From Pasteurellaceae bacterium RH1A (GTDB lineage Bacteria; Pseudomonadota; Gammaproteobacteria; Enterobacterales; Pasteurellaceae), in contig CP015195.1 of NCBI GenBank assembly GCA_012221805.1, forward strand, positions 1,969,771-2,033,770: a stretch of DNA of 64,000 nt. Reading direction: 5' to 3'. Below the pieces are notes generated by a model. The model did no database searches. It saw nothing but the letters and a program-made list of their open reading frames with translations, and was not told the DNA's origin. How positions within the stretch are numbered: the first letter of the stretch is position 1; every line of letters starts with the position of its first letter. The translations under genes were made by a program, and so were the position numbers. Of the stretch, positions 15,996 through 27,000 are shown piece by piece.

Positions 15996-17082
15996 GGCAT
16001 AATAGACAAAATAGTTGCTAAAAAGTGGCTTAAAGCCTTATAGTACAAGGCTTTAAGCCCTCTTTTGAAAATGAACAAAAAACTGCCTTTTCTGCCAAAG
16101 TGCGAATATCAAGAAACATGGTAAACAAAATAACATTCAGCGTTATTATTGTAATCAATGCCATAAAACCTTTACCCATCAAAAGAAATTAGACCCAATA
16201 CAGATCTGGGATGATTACACTTCAGGAAAACAAACTTATCAACAGCTTGCCAATAAGTATCATTGTTCGGTTAGAACTATCCAAAGATATATTGATAAAG
16301 CTCCTAAAACATTATTACATCCACCTCAAAGCACATCGCTTAATATAATTATGGACACTACCTTTTTTAAGCGTAATTTCGGCGTATTAGTGTTAATGGA
16401 CTCTCATACAAAGAAAGTGGTATTTCACTGTTTTGTAAGAACAGAAAAAGACGTTTACTATAAGCTGGCACTTAATAGATTGAGAGAAAAAAGCTATATA
16501 ATACAATCCATTACCTGTGATGGTAGGCGAGGTCTGATGAAGGACTTGTTCAATGCACCTGTGCAGATGTGTCAGTTTCATATGGTTGCAATAGTGATGA
16601 GAAAACTCAGAAAAAAGCATCAATCACAAGCGGGAAAAGAATTAAAAGTTATCGTAAAAACACTGGTGGAGAGTTCAAAAAATGAATTTTACAAACGCCT
16701 TCATTATTGGTATTTAAAACATGAAGAGTATTTAAAAGAAAGAAGTGATAAGCCAAATGAAAAGGGATATTTACCTTATAAGCATCGTAGTGTTAGAGGG
16801 GCTTATGCAAGCCTTAAATGGTATATGAAATATTTATTTACTTTTGAAGAACGGTCAGATTTAAATATAGAAAGGACAACAAATAGGCTTGAAGGGCTAT
16901 TTAAACATATGAAGCGACAGTTAAATAATCATAATGGATTAAGCAAAAAACATAAAGCCATGTTTATAAAGGATTTTTTGAATAAAAATAGCTGCTAACA
17001 TTTTAGAAAATAAACATTAGCAACTATTTTGTCCACTTGGCATAGTTTTTGACGAATCAGCAACTATTTTGTCTACTATGCC
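15996..17082. mobile_element. Insertion sequence with Zn-ribbon MULE-type transposase (IS256-like variant), 8-bp target duplications
   Basis: The terminal inverted repeats are about 24 bp: the left begins GGCATAATAGACAAAATAG and the right end is its complement with one mismatch. Both ends are flanked by TAGGATTG (15988-15995 and 17083-17090), an exact 8-bp target duplication. A second right-end-like copy lies inside at 17019-17045. A 13-bp hairpin (GGCTTAAAGCCTT and its complement, 16027-16059) follows the left end and may block read-through transcription. The element is 1087 bp and contains one transposase frame. Confidence 0.85.
16071..16998 (+). pseudogene. Transposase, frameshifted at an A-run near the start
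   Basis: The intact frame gives about 309 residues. It has an N-terminal zinc ribbon (CLFC...CNQC), an HTH (YQQLANKYHCSVRTIQRY) and a DDE/MULE core with Asp in IIMDTTFFKR, Asp in ITCDGRRG and Glu in TTNRLEGLFKHMKRQ. The likely ATG at 16071 is out of frame with the rest. The run after ATGAAC has six A residues; five would restore ATG-AAC-AAA-AAC-TGC. In the main frame a TGA lies at 16072 and the next ATG is at 16351, inside the catalytic core. It may be decayed, expressed by slippage on the A-run, or affected by a sequence error. Confidence 0.75.
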
Positions 17083-17169
17083 TAGGATTGAGCAAATGAG
17101 AACACGTCCTAGAGGCTGTTGATAATTCAGAAAATTTGCGGTTGTCGTGATCTCTGATGAACTAGAGAT

Positions 17170-18510
17170 TGTACAACATAAACATCCTTTACATTTTTCT
17201 CTAAGGACATCGTTTACATTGTATGGTTAATATGCCAGCTACTTGCTGGAGTAATTTTCTTCTCTCGGTCATCCATTTGACCCAGAAAATGAAAACGGTA
17301 ATAAATGTGCCAAATACCATCGGCGTAAGGCACAAAAGCAACGGTTTCTTGCTTTAAAATTTGGCTCAGGTAGTAAATTTCACCTTGCCAACAGAGTTCG
17401 CCACTGGGTTTAACTCGACGAAGTTCAACACCTTGACCGTAGTCATAGTCTTCAATCTTGCCGGTATAAATACGACTTGAGGGCTGATAAAGACTTGCTG
17501 GCGTCTGACGTTTTTTGTCATCATCAAGCAGGCTTTCGTGGCTACGCTCATGGTTATATTCGTGCACAAAAGCATCGAACATGGCCTGTTGGTCTGCAAG
17601 ATTCCCTGCAATGGCCTCACGCTTGAGTAAACAAGCCTTGAGGCTACGGTGCATTCGCTCATGATGCCCATTTTGTTCGGGGTGGGCGGGGCGAATACGC
17701 TCGGGCCGAATGCCCAGGTCAATCCACCATTTGGCCAGCTTGCTTAAGCCACCCAGGGCAGTTGAGGCAAAGGGCGAGCCATTGTCGCTACGAATATTCC
17801 AAGGCAGCCCGAACTCGTAAAAAAGTCGTTCAAACTGGGCTTTTACAGGGTCACCCAAGGTATTGGGCAGGGCCTGACAAAGCAATAAGTAACGGCAAAA
17901 CTGGTCGCTCACCGTTAGCGGGTAGCACCATTTCTGGTCACCTAGCTGGAATTGCCCCTTGAAATCCACGCACCAGGTTGTATTAGGGGCGTCACATTCG
18001 GCAAAGGGCAAGCTGTCTGCTGGCGTGTGACGGCGAACCTTGCGGGGCTTGACCAGTCCTGCTCGAGCCAAGATTAAATCGCCTGTGCTATCAGCCGGTT
18101 TCTTGGCTTCAGGAAAGCGTTGCTCAAACAGGTCAAGCAGCTTTTTTGCCCCCCAATCGGGGCGTTTGCGTCGCTCACTGACCAGCCACTCAACAATCCA
18201 TTGTGGCGTGGCATTGGGCGAATAATGTGGCTTTCTGGATAGCTCTTGCAAACCAGGAAAGCCGCCTTGTTTAAAGCGTTCAATCCATTTATTGGCTGTT
18301 GGACGACTGATTCCGAACTGTTCACACAGGTCGGATTTTGTAAAGCGTTGGGACAACCAAGCCTTGATAAATAACGTTTTTTGTTCCATAGGATTCGTTT
18401 GTTTCCAAGCCATTTTCTTCACCAAAGATAAGATGTTTGGTGCGATTTTACGGCAAAGAATGTAAACGATGTCCTTGGGTTATGATGTAAAGGATGTTAT
18501 CAGGTTGTAC
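17170..18510. mobile_element. IS481-family insertion sequence
   Basis: Long imperfect terminal inverted repeats are visible. The left end starts GTACAACATAAACATCCTTT and continues to GGACATCGTTTACATT at 17220. The right end (18459-18510) carries the complement with several differences. The enclosed frame is an IS481-type integrase-core transposase on the minus strand. No clear target duplication was found. Confidence 0.8.
17214..18413 (-). CDS. IS481-family transposase
   Basis: The 399-residue protein has an N-terminal HTH (SDLCEQFGISRPTANKWIERF), a second helical DNA-binding region, and an rve integrase core with the DDE triad: Asp in TWCVDFKGQF, Asp in IRSDNGSPF and Glu in QNGHHERMHRSLK. 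The frame is intact and of normal length, so it may be active. The ATG at 18413 is chosen; the frame extends upstream with non-ATG codons. The stop lies within the left terminal repeat, as often seen in IS481 elements. Confidence 0.93.
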   Translation of the reverse strand: MAWKQTNPMEQKTLFIKAWLSQRFTKSDLCEQFGISRPTANKWIERFKQGGFPGLQELSRKPHYSPNATPQWIVEWLVSERRKRPDWGAKKLLDLFEQRFPEAKKPADSTGDLILARAGLVKPRKVRRHTPADSLPFAECDAPNTTWCVDFKGQFQLGDQKWCYPLTVSDQFCRYLLLCQALPNTLGDPVKAQFERLFYEFGLPWNIRSDNGSPFASTALGGLSKLAKWWIDLGIRPERIRPAHPEQNGHHERMHRSLKACLLKREAIAGNLADQQAMFDAFVHEYNHERSHESLLDDDKKRQTPASLYQPSSRIYTGKIEDYDYGQGVELRRVKPSGELCWQGEIYYLSQILKQETVAFVPYADGIWHIYYRFHFLGQMDDREKKITPASSWHINHTM

Positions 18511-18520
18511 CGATGTAATT

Positions 18521-18683
18521 CCCCTCTTTAGCAAAGAGGGGGTAGGGGAGATTTGGCAGGAGTAATAACGGAGTGAGGGAATGATTAGTCAGAATTATCT
18601 TGTTTGTTTTTTCTCTGAAAATAGCCCTCTCGTTGCAATTTCTTCTGCCAAATCTCCCCCTACCCCTCTTTGCTAAAGAGGGG
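18521..18683. repeat. Long palindromic element, CCCCTCTTT family
   Basis: The left arm (18521-18559) starts CCCCTCTTTAGCAAAGAGG, itself a hairpin, and runs on through GGGGAGATTTGGCAG. The right arm (18645-18683) is its complement. The 85-bp linker has no gene. Together with the IS end and the outer inverted repeat this fills the 430-bp gap between the transposase and the hicB remnant. Confidence 0.8.
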
Positions 18684-18754
18684 AGTGGATCTCAGAGGTT
18701 GCCACATTCCTCTTTCTTCTCTAACAAACATTTTTCTTGAATTATCAACAGCCG

Positions 18755-19046
18755 CTAGAGCCTTAGCGATGATTCACTAGCCAACATAGATACCAAAAGG
18801 GTATTCAAACTGATGCGATCTCGATCAGCTAACTGGCTAAGGTTACGGTGCAGGGAAAGCACGGTTTTGGGCTTGATACATCTGCATTGCAACAGAAAGC
18901 GTATCTAGCACTAATTTTCGGGCTTCTTCGGCACTGTCGGCAAATTCCATCACGTCAGGTAATTCGTCCACTCGCCTCACATAACAAGGCTCTCCCTCAA
19001 TCTCTTCAAAGCGGACGGAAATAGTGTATTGTTCTGGCTTATACAT
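18755..19046 (-). pseudogene. HicB-like antitoxin, disrupted
   Basis: The first 67 codons (19046-18843) encode a HicB/DUF1902-like N-terminal domain (YTISVRFEEIEGEPCYVRR, VDELPDVMEFADSAEEARK). They run to FPAP and a TAA. In another frame immediately downstream, 18844-18755 encodes NLSQLADRDRISLNTLLVS, the typical HicB C-terminal ribbon-helix-helix end, stopping at a TAG next to the 21-bp inverted repeat. The middle part seems deleted with a frame change. No hicA toxin is recognisable beside it. The N-terminal part could still be translated as a short protein. Confidence 0.65.
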
Positions 19047-19104
19047 AAGATTTCTCGCTAAGTTGGGTTAATTCCACTTGATATTTCCCTGCTGTCGCTA
19101 TCAC

Positions 19105-20031
19105 TTAACGTGACCCAATCAACCCCAAAGCCACCTTAAAAAGATCATAAACCCGCTCATAACAGGCCTTATCTTCCGACAAACTTGGGTTAAACTCCGT
19201 CAGCTCAAACATGGCCAATTTAGGCAAGGGTAAGATGGCCTGGAAGATCTGCTCAACCTCATCAACTGTAAAACCCTCAGGCTCAGGCGTGCCTGTTGCG
19301 GGAATCAGGGCGCTGTCTAGAGCGTCCACATCGAAGGTGACATAAAGCAAGTCCACTGCCTCAAATTGCTGCTTGACCTGGTCTAGCACGGCCTCAAAAC
19401 CCTGCTCCCGCATTTGTTGAACAGAAAAGGCTGGGATCTGGTGTTGCTGGAGCAAGGCAGCCTCCTCCTCCTCAAAGCTACGCAGACCAAGGAAGCAGAG
19501 GTCTTCCAACAAAATCCCCTGGCTTTGTGGAGCTAGGTTTTTCAACTGCTGCCAGTAGGCCTGAATGGCAGGGCTTGGTTGGCGGCTTTGGCAGGCCAGA
19601 TTGTCTTGGCGAGTGGCCGCCGCCAGGGACATCCCGTGCAGATTGCCCGAGGGCGTGGTGAAAGGGGTATGCAAATCGCAGTGGGCATCAATCCAAAGCA
19701 CGCCAATGCGTTTATCGGGATTGGCTGCACAAAGGGAGGCAAGTGTACCAATGGCATTGGAATGATCGCCGCTTAAAATGATGGGGAAGGCTGGCTTTTG
19801 TAGGTCTGCCGTAAGCTTAGGCACCAGATCTGACTGGAAAAAATGGGCAAGCTGGTCGATATTTTTAGCTTCTAAGAAATCAGTTTCGACAGGCGCTTTC
19901 AGCTCAAAAACCGCACTGCCTTTTGGGCCAAATTCGGCCTCATAACGCCGCCACAGCCAGTCCACTCCCTGGCTGGTTCCTAATTTTCCTGCACCCATTT
20001 CTGAACAAATTCTTGTAAAAGCCAAGGCCAT
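19105..20031 (-). CDS. Arginase family ureohydrolase, probably arginase
   Basis: The 308-residue protein has the binuclear manganese-binding motifs of arginase/agmatinase: the first metal His in ILSGDHSNAIG, VLWIDAHCDLHTP, and the last Asp pair in YVTFDVDALDSALIPATG. The substrate-side loop TTPSGNLHGM (arginase: TxSGNxHG) favours arginase over agmatinase or formimidoylglutamase. It would hydrolyse arginine to ornithine and urea in the cytoplasm. It is a single-gene unit. The 325 bp before the next gene on its 5' side hold only repeats. Confidence 0.88.
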   Translation of the reverse strand: MALAFTRICSEMGAGKLGTSQGVDWLWRRYEAEFGPKGSAVFELKAPVETDFLEAKNIDQLAHFFQSDLVPKLTADLQKPAFPIILSGDHSNAIGTLASLCAANPDKRIGVLWIDAHCDLHTPFTTPSGNLHGMSLAAATRQDNLACQSRQPSPAIQAYWQQLKNLAPQSQGILLEDLCFLGLRSFEEEEAALLQQHQIPAFSVQQMREQGFEAVLDQVKQQFEAVDLLYVTFDVDALDSALIPATGTPEPEGFTVDEVEQIFQAILPLPKLAMFELTEFNPSLSEDKACYERVYDLFKVALGLIGSR

Positions 20032-20177
20032 ATTACTTCCTTATGTCTAAATCAAAACGCTGCGTATCATATAGAAATTGTGGGCTACTTTGTTAATTTT
20101 TTGTTAATTTTGCGAGAGGGATCACAGTTTTTGCAAGAAATGAAGATAAGTTGGCCGCTTGTTGCATCTAAAAAGTA

Positions 20178-20273
20178 GGGGCAAATTATATTTGCCCCGC
20201 TGGCGCCAGCCTCCAGGCTGGGTGCCTTATCTATCAAAGCCTTATCAGCACCAGCGTGGATGCTAGCGCTATC
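20178..20273. repeat. GGGGCAAAT hairpin plus two-hairpin repeat copy 2
   Basis: A short palindrome GGGGCAAAT-TAT-ATTTGCCCC (20178-20198) is directly followed by a copy of the GCGCCAGCC-type two-hairpin element (20201-20273). The right arm of the latter has diverged (TGCTAGCGC). No gene is seen between the arginase start and 20358. Confidence 0.75.
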
Positions 20274-20357
20274 AGATTATAGTTCAGGAATAATCGCCAT
20301 GGTTTGCAAATTATGCTGACTGTCTAAGGTATCTAACTGCCTAAAGCCCTCTGCTAT

Positions 20358-20543
20358 CTATGATTTCTGCCAGCCCAAACGTTTCTCTAATGCATATAAA
20401 AGCTCCTTCTTAAATTTCTCATGCACCTCTGGATCGGGCATTTTAGCCACTTCCACCTTCACAGGGTTTTCCATTGCCTCAAGTAACTGTCGGGCGCCCT
20501 TATCGCCGATAACGAATTCTCGGCTAAATGATGATGTTGCCAT
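20358..20543 (-). CDS. Small hypothetical protein
   Basis: The 61-residue soluble protein begins MATSSFSREFVIGDKGARQL and ends in a basic helix (ALEKRLGWQKS). GAGAGG lies eight bases before the ATG, which supports translation. Short proteins with similar MATSSF-type starts are common and often stand beside toxin-antitoxin genes, but no partner is adjacent here. Function unknown. Confidence 0.6.
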   Translation of the reverse strand: MATSSFSREFVIGDKGARQLLEAMENPVKVEVAKMPDPEVHEKFKKELLYALEKRLGWQKS

Positions 20544-20700
20544 AATTTACCTCTCTTTTAGAACATCTTTAATACGGTTCACAATATATCACAAGCGGTC
20601 AAATTTTCATAAAAACTTGCAATTTATTACCTAGTAAGGCTTTACCGTGTTGGGGGAAAGAATTAGATAAACCTTGCCATTGAACTTAAATAGCCTTTTG

Positions 20701-20792
20701 TAGGGACGCATTGCATGCGTCCGTTGCGATATTTATGCCTCATCAACCTTTGATGTAATGCCTTGTTTACGGACGCATGCAATGCGTCCCTA
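20701..20792. repeat. Two-hairpin repeat, GGACGCAT family
   Basis: TAGGGACGCATTGCATGCGT occurs inverted at the other end, with a 44-bp linker. Each arm is also self-complementary (GGACGCAT-TGC-ATGCGTCC). It has the same two-hairpin architecture as the GCGCCAGCC family but unrelated sequence. Confidence 0.8.
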
Positions 20793-20830
20793 CCGATCAC
20801 GCTTAATCACATTTTGAGGTTTTGAACAGT

Positions 20831-20948
20831 TGTAGCGAGGACGCTGGCGCTATCAGAAGGCGAATGTAATTCTCCGCTGGCGCCAGCCTCTAGGCTGGTG
20901 CCTTATCTATCAAAGCCTTATCAGCACCAGCGTGGACGCTGGCGCTAG
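20831..20948. repeat. Half copy plus two-hairpin repeat copy 3
   Basis: A single arm (GCGAGGACGCTGGCGCTATC, from 20835) is followed by a full element at 20876-20948 with linker TTATCTATCAAAGCCTTATC. With the GGACGCAT element it fills the gap between 20544 and the adhesin terminator. Confidence 0.8.
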
Positions 20949-20963
20949 CAATGTCCTTAAATA

Positions 20964-20993
20964 ACAAAAAAACCCAGGGTTTCCCCTGGGTTT
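20964..20993 (-). terminator. Terminator of the adhesin gene
   Basis: On the minus strand AAACCCAGGG-GAAA-CCCTGGGTTT is followed by TTTTGTT. Confidence 0.9.
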
Positions 20994-21024
20994 GGTTGCT
21001 TTAAGTTTAACTTAAGGTGCTAGA

Positions 21025-24000
21025 TTACCACTGGTAGCCTACACCCACGGAGCCACCGAAGTCGCCACGGGTGTTGGTGTTACCTTGAAGTTTCAAGATA
21101 AGTTTACCGTTGTCGCTTGCACGAGAGTAACCCACTGCCAAGGCGCTTTCGCCTTTGAAGTGACCGGCAGAGGCGGCAACCATGGATTTACCTGGAATGT
21201 AAACCTGTGGTAGGCCTGCGGCGGCGTTAGCACCAGCGATACCTGCACGTAAGTTTTTGTTGTTGCGGTTGATCTTGTTGTCAAGATGGTTTACCGCGCC
21301 TTTTAATTGGCTTACGTTTACGGCGTCAGTGTCAGCTGTACCTGCTTTCACGTTGTGGACTTGGTTTCCGCCCATATCCACATTACCACCTGGATTAACC
21401 GTTAGGTTATTGGTTGTGGTTGTGCCTGCGTTCACAGTGTTGGCTGTAACAGAGTTCAGGTCAATATCAGCAGCCAAGCCGTAAGTGATGGTGGTGCCAA
21501 CCTGTTTAACTGCAAGGTTCTTACCTGCATTGTAAGTTACGGTATCACCTGCTTTCACTGCGGTTGGTGAGCCAGTGCCTGCTACCACTTGCTCACCAGT
21601 GTTGCTCACAGTTACGTTGTGTGAAGCTTCATTGATCAAGTTGGTTACAGTGGTTGCATTGTAGTAATTGTTACCACCATTAGCTGGAGTGGCTGGAGTA
21701 TCTACTTTGCCGTTTGTTACTGTACCACCAACGGTGTCCACATCAAAGGTAACATTGTAGCCTGTACCATTTACGGTTACGTTGGCTTTAGTGCCGCTAC
21801 CATCAACGAAGCTCACCGCATCACCTGGGTTTACAAGGCCATCAGAACCTGCTGGAGCTTTACCTTCATTGTTGGTAATTGCCCAGCCAGAGTTGTTGAT
21901 TGCATCAGCAATATTTTGAGCTGTTGCAACCTGGTTTCCGCCACCTTGGTTGTATGCTGTTTGTGCAGCATCTACTGCATTTTGAGCCGCTGTTTTATCA
22001 GCGTCTGTTGATGCTGGGTTGTTGTTTACTTCTGTTAGGTTTGCTTTTGCCTCATCTAAAGCCTTGATTAAGTCTTCAGATACAGGGCCTTTTACATCAC
22101 CTTTTGGTTGAGCAGTTACTTCACCCTTGTCGATGTTAAAGGTTACGTTGGTTACTGTGCCAGCGCCTTCGCCTGTTACAGAAACTTTTGTGCCGTCGCC
22201 ATCTACAAAGTTCACAACATCATCAGCATTGATGGTGCTCTTAACTGTATCAGGCTTAGCAGCATCATATTTCTCTGCAACTTTGAAGATCGCATCTTTA
22301 CCGTCAACACCATCTTTACCGTCTTGACCATCTTTAACAGTGGTCGTGGTTACTGTGCCGTCGCCGCTGGTTATGGTCACAGTGTGAGTGCCATCACCAT
22401 TGTCTTTAACGGTAGCTTGGGCGTCTTTACCATCAGCACCATCATTGATGGTTAGGGTTTTCTCAGAGCCAGCGATTTCTTTGCCGTCAGCGTCTTTCTC
22501 TACAAGCGTAACAGTAGTTGTACCGTCAGCTTTAGTGGTTTCTTTGACTGCAACAGAGTTACCGTCTTTACCATCGTTGATGGTTGTCTTGGTTACTGTG
22601 CCATCACCACTGGTTACGGTTACAGTGTGAGTGCCGTCGCCATTGTCAACAACTTCAGCTTTAGAGTCTTTACCGTCTTTACCGTCAGTACCATCATTGA
22701 TGGTCAGGGTCTTCTCAGTGCCAGCGATTTCGTTACCGTCAGCGTCTTTCTCTACAAGCGTAACTGTGGTTGTGCCATCAGCTTTGGTGGTTTCTTTAAC
22801 TGCAACAGAGTTACCGTCTTTACCATCAGTACCATCGTTGATGGTTAAAGTCTTCTCAGATCCAGTCACTTCAGTGCCATCTGGGTTCTTTTGAACAAGA
22901 ACAACTTCAGTGGTGCCATCAGCTTTGGTAACGCTCTTAACTTCTACAGACTTGCCGTCTGCACCGTCTTTACCGTCTTTACCGTCTGCACCGTCTTTAC
23001 CGTCTTTACCATCAGCACCGTCTTTACCGTTAGCACCATCTTTAACAGTGGTGGTGGTTACTGTGCCGTCGCCACTGATTGTGGTGATGGTGTGAGTGCC
23101 GTCGCCATTGTCTACAACAGTAGCTTGAGCATCTTTACCATTTTCACCATCTTTACCATCTTTAACTGTGGTAGTTGTAACTGTGCCGTCACCGCTTGTA
23201 GTGGTGATGGTGTGGGTACCGTCGCCGTTGTCTACAACTGTAGCTTGAGCGTCTTTACCGTTTTCACCATCTTTACCATCTTTAACTGTGGTAGTTGTAA
23301 CTGTGCCGTCACCGCTTGTGGTGGTGATGGTATGAGTGCCGTCGCCGTTGTCTACAACAGTAGCTTGAGCGTCTTTACCATCTTTACCGTCAGTACCATT
23401 AGTACCGTCTTTACCATCTTTTAAGGTTGTAGTGGTTACAGTACCATCACCGCTGGTTACGGTTACAGTGTGTGTGCCATCGCCATTGTCTACAACTGTA
23501 GCTTGTGAATCTTTACCGTCAGCACCGTCTTTACCGTTAGTACCATCTTTAACAGTAGTAGTGGTTACTGTGCCGTCACCGCTTGTGGTGGTGATGGTGT
23601 GGGTGCCGTCGCCGTTGTCTACAACAGTGGCTGAAGCGTCACGACCGTCTTGACCGTCTGCACCGTCAGCACCGTCTTTACCGTCAGCACCGTCTTTACC
23701 ATTAGCACCGTCTTTAACAGTGGTAGTTGTAACTGTGCCGTCACCGCTTGTGGTGGTGATGGTGTGTGTGCCGTCGCCGTTGTCTACAACAGTGGCTGAA
23801 GCGTCACGACCGTCTTGACCGTCTGCACCGTCTGCACCGTCTTTACCGTTAGTACCATCTTTAACAGTAGTAGTAGTTACAGTGCCGTCACCGCTTGTGG
23901 TGGTGATGGTGTGTGTACCGTCGCCGTTGTCTACAACTGTGGCTGAAGCGTCACGACCGTCTTGACCGTCTGCACCGTCAGCACCGTCTTTACCGTTAGT

Positions 24001-27000
24001 ACCATCTTTAACAGTAGTAGTGGTTACTGTGCCGTCACCGCTTGTGGTGGTGATGGTGTGGGTGCCGTCGCCGTTGTCTACAACAGTGGCTGAAGCGTCA
24101 CGACCGTCTTGACCGTCTGCACCGTCAGCACCGTCTTTACCGTCAGCACCGTCTTTACCATTAGCACCGTCTTTAACAGTGGTAGTTGTAACTGTGCCGT
24201 CACCGCTTGTGGTGGTGATGGTGTGTGTGCCGTCGCCATTGTCTACAACAGTGGCTGAAGCGTCACGACCGTCTTGACCGTCTGTACCGTTAGTACCGTC
24301 TTTACCGTCTTTACCGTTAGTACCATCTTTAACAGTGGTAGTTGTAACTGTGCCGTCGCCGCTTGTGGTGGTGATGGTGTGGGTGCCGTCGCCATTGTCT
24401 ACAACAGTGGCTGAAGCATCACGACCGTCTTGGCCGTCCGCACCGTCAGCACCGTCTTTACCGTTAGTACCATCTTTACCATCTTTACCATCTTTTAGGG
24501 TAGTTGTGGTTACAGTGCCGTCACCGCTGGTGAAGGTTACAGTGTGGGTGCCGTCGCCGTTGTCTACAACTGTGGCTGAAGCGTCACGACCGTCTTGGCC
24601 ATCTTGGCCGTCTGCACCATCTGCACCGTTAGTACCGTTTGTACCGTCCTTACCATCTTTACCGTCTTTTAGGGTAGTGGTGGTTACAGTACCATCACCG
24701 CTGGTGAAGGTTACAGTGTGAGTGCCGTCGCCATTGTCTACAACAGTAGCTGATGCGTCACGACCGTCTTGGCCATCTTGGCCGTCTGCACCATCTGCAC
24801 CGTTAGTACCGTTTGTACCGTCCTTACCATCTTTACCATCTTTTAGGGTAGTAGTGGTTACAGTACCATCACCGCTGGTGAAGGTTACAGTGTGAGTGCC
24901 GTCGCCATTGTCTACAACAGTAGCTGATGCGTCACGACCGTCTTGGCCATCTTGGCCGTCTGCACCATCTGCACCGTTAGTACCGTTTGTACCGTCCTTA
25001 CCATCTTTACCGTCTTTTAGGGTAGTAGTGGTTACAGTGCCGTCACCGCTGGTGAAGGTTACAGTGTGAGTGCCGTCGCCGTTGTCTACAACAGTAGCTG
25101 AAGCGTCACGACCGTCTTGACCGTCTGTACCATTTGCACCGTCAGCACCGTCTTGACCATCTTTACCATTTTTAACCTTGGCTTCTTCTGTTGTGCCGTC
25201 GGTGTTGGTGATGGTGATGGTTACGCCTTCATCGGTTTCGGTTGCGGTGATTTTCGGGCCTTCCACGTCAAAGGTAACGGTGGTTACGCCGTTGGCTTCG
25301 GTAGTGGTGTTTACCTTGGTGTTTTTGCCATCAACGAAATTGATGGTGTCGCCTGGGGTTACGTTGCCGATGTTGTTGCCTTTATCCGCCACCCAGAAAC
25401 CTTGGTTTACATAGGTGTTTAGGTTGGTTAGGGCATCGCCTACATTGGTGGCTGGTGCGCCAAACAATGTCGTGCTGCTGCCTGCTGTGTTTGGTGCAAC
25501 GTTACCTGTGTAGGTGTTGTAGGTTGGCGCGGTTAATGAACCGTTCGGGTTCACTGTTACGCCACCGCCCAAGTGGTTGGCTGTGCTGTTGGCCAGTCTG
25601 CCTAGGGCTTCTTGAGTTAGGTAGAGCTGTGAGCCGTTGATGGCGTCTGTTGAATCCGCGTTGATACGGCCTGCGGCTACGTTGATAAGCTGACGGGCGT
25701 TGCCATCAGTACCAATACTGACCACAGAAGTTGGTGAGTTGCCTGCAAAGCCTGAATAAGTAATGCCTTCAACCGTGGCGGTGTTTGTACCAACAGCACC
25801 AGCAGTAGTAGAGCCTTGACCAAGGGCAACTGAGTTTTCATGAGTGGCTTGAGCACCTGTACCAACAGCAACCGCATTTTGTGCTGAAGCGGCGGCTGAT
25901 GTACCCATAGCTGTGGCGCTTTCTGCTGAAGCATTAGCACTACGACCGATGGCAGTAGCGTTTGGTGAGTTGGCAGCTACAGTTGCACCATGACCAATGG
26001 CATTTGAACCAACTGATCCTGCTTGAACATTAGCATCACGGCCGATGGCACTACTTTGACCTGAAAACACTTTTACATTGGTACCGATACCCACACCGTC
26101 ACCAGCATTGCCTACGGTTACATTGTTAAAAGCACCCATTGAGATGGCAAAAGTACCGTTTGCAGTGTTGTTATAACCGTATGTTTGGGCGGCTTGGCCG
26201 ATTGCTGTGCTGACCGCACCCATGCTAATAGCATAGTTGTCTTGAGCTAGGTTGTTAGCACCGATAGAGAGCGCAACTTCACCAGTGGCAGTTGCCAACT
26301 GGGTGTTACCAGAGATGTTGGCTGATGCACCAAGAACCATCGAACCGATGCCTGAAGCAGTGGTGCCGTTACCAATAGCAGTTGCACCTTGGCCTGATGC
26401 TTTGGCATTGTTACCAATCGCCATTGTACCAAGTTCGCCTGTCGCATTGGTGTTGTTACCAATGGCGATCGCACCTTGACCTTGGGCGTATGAGCTATTA
26501 CCTGTTGCAACTGTGTTGTTGCTGGCGGCGGTTGCATTACTACCAACAGCAACAGCGGCATTGCCTTGGGCTCTAGAAACCACGCCGTTACCTGCACTGA
26601 TAGCAACCGCTCCTTCGTGGTCTGCCACAGCACCTGCACCAAGAGCAGTCGTATATGCAGAAGCGCTTGCTTGTTTACCTAAAGCGACTGCATTTACACC
26701 GCTAGCCTGGGCTCGATCACCAATAGCTACAGCAGAGGTTCCTGCCTGAGTAACTGAGGCACCACGGCCAACAGCAATTGCAGCTTCGGCAGCAGCACTA
26801 GGAAGTAAGCCGTTACCCGAACCAATAGCGATGGCGGATGCATTGTTTGCAACTGCACCAGAGCCAAGAGCAACAGAATAATCCCCCGTTGCATCAGCTC
26901 CTGTTTCATTAGGACCAGCACCACCGATGGACACAGATTTGTTGCCTTGAGAACCACCTACGTTTTGACCGATGCGGACAGATGTGCCGTCGTTTGTGAT

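Larger units (their letters stand above)
17109..18758. repeat. 21-bp inverted repeats enclosing the IS481 element and a palindrome
   Basis: A 21-bp sequence beginning CTAGAGGCTGTTGATAATTC (17109-17129) recurs inverted at 18738-18758 with one mismatch. These repeats lie outside the IS481 ends and the 18.5 kb palindrome, which suggests an older element or inverted duplication into which the IS481 element inserted. Confidence 0.55.

Noticed and set aside
22108..24721. Several long plus-strand open frames opposite the adhesin gene
   Set aside because: They mirror the low-complexity coding repeats of the minus-strand adhesin, have no ribosome sites, and encode monotonous Ser/Pro/Val or Thr/Phe runs.
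22295..25172. Regular repeat array that at first sight could be a CRISPR-like array
   Set aside because: Units are about 140-180 bp, stay in one reading frame and encode adhesin modules; there are no short unique spacers.
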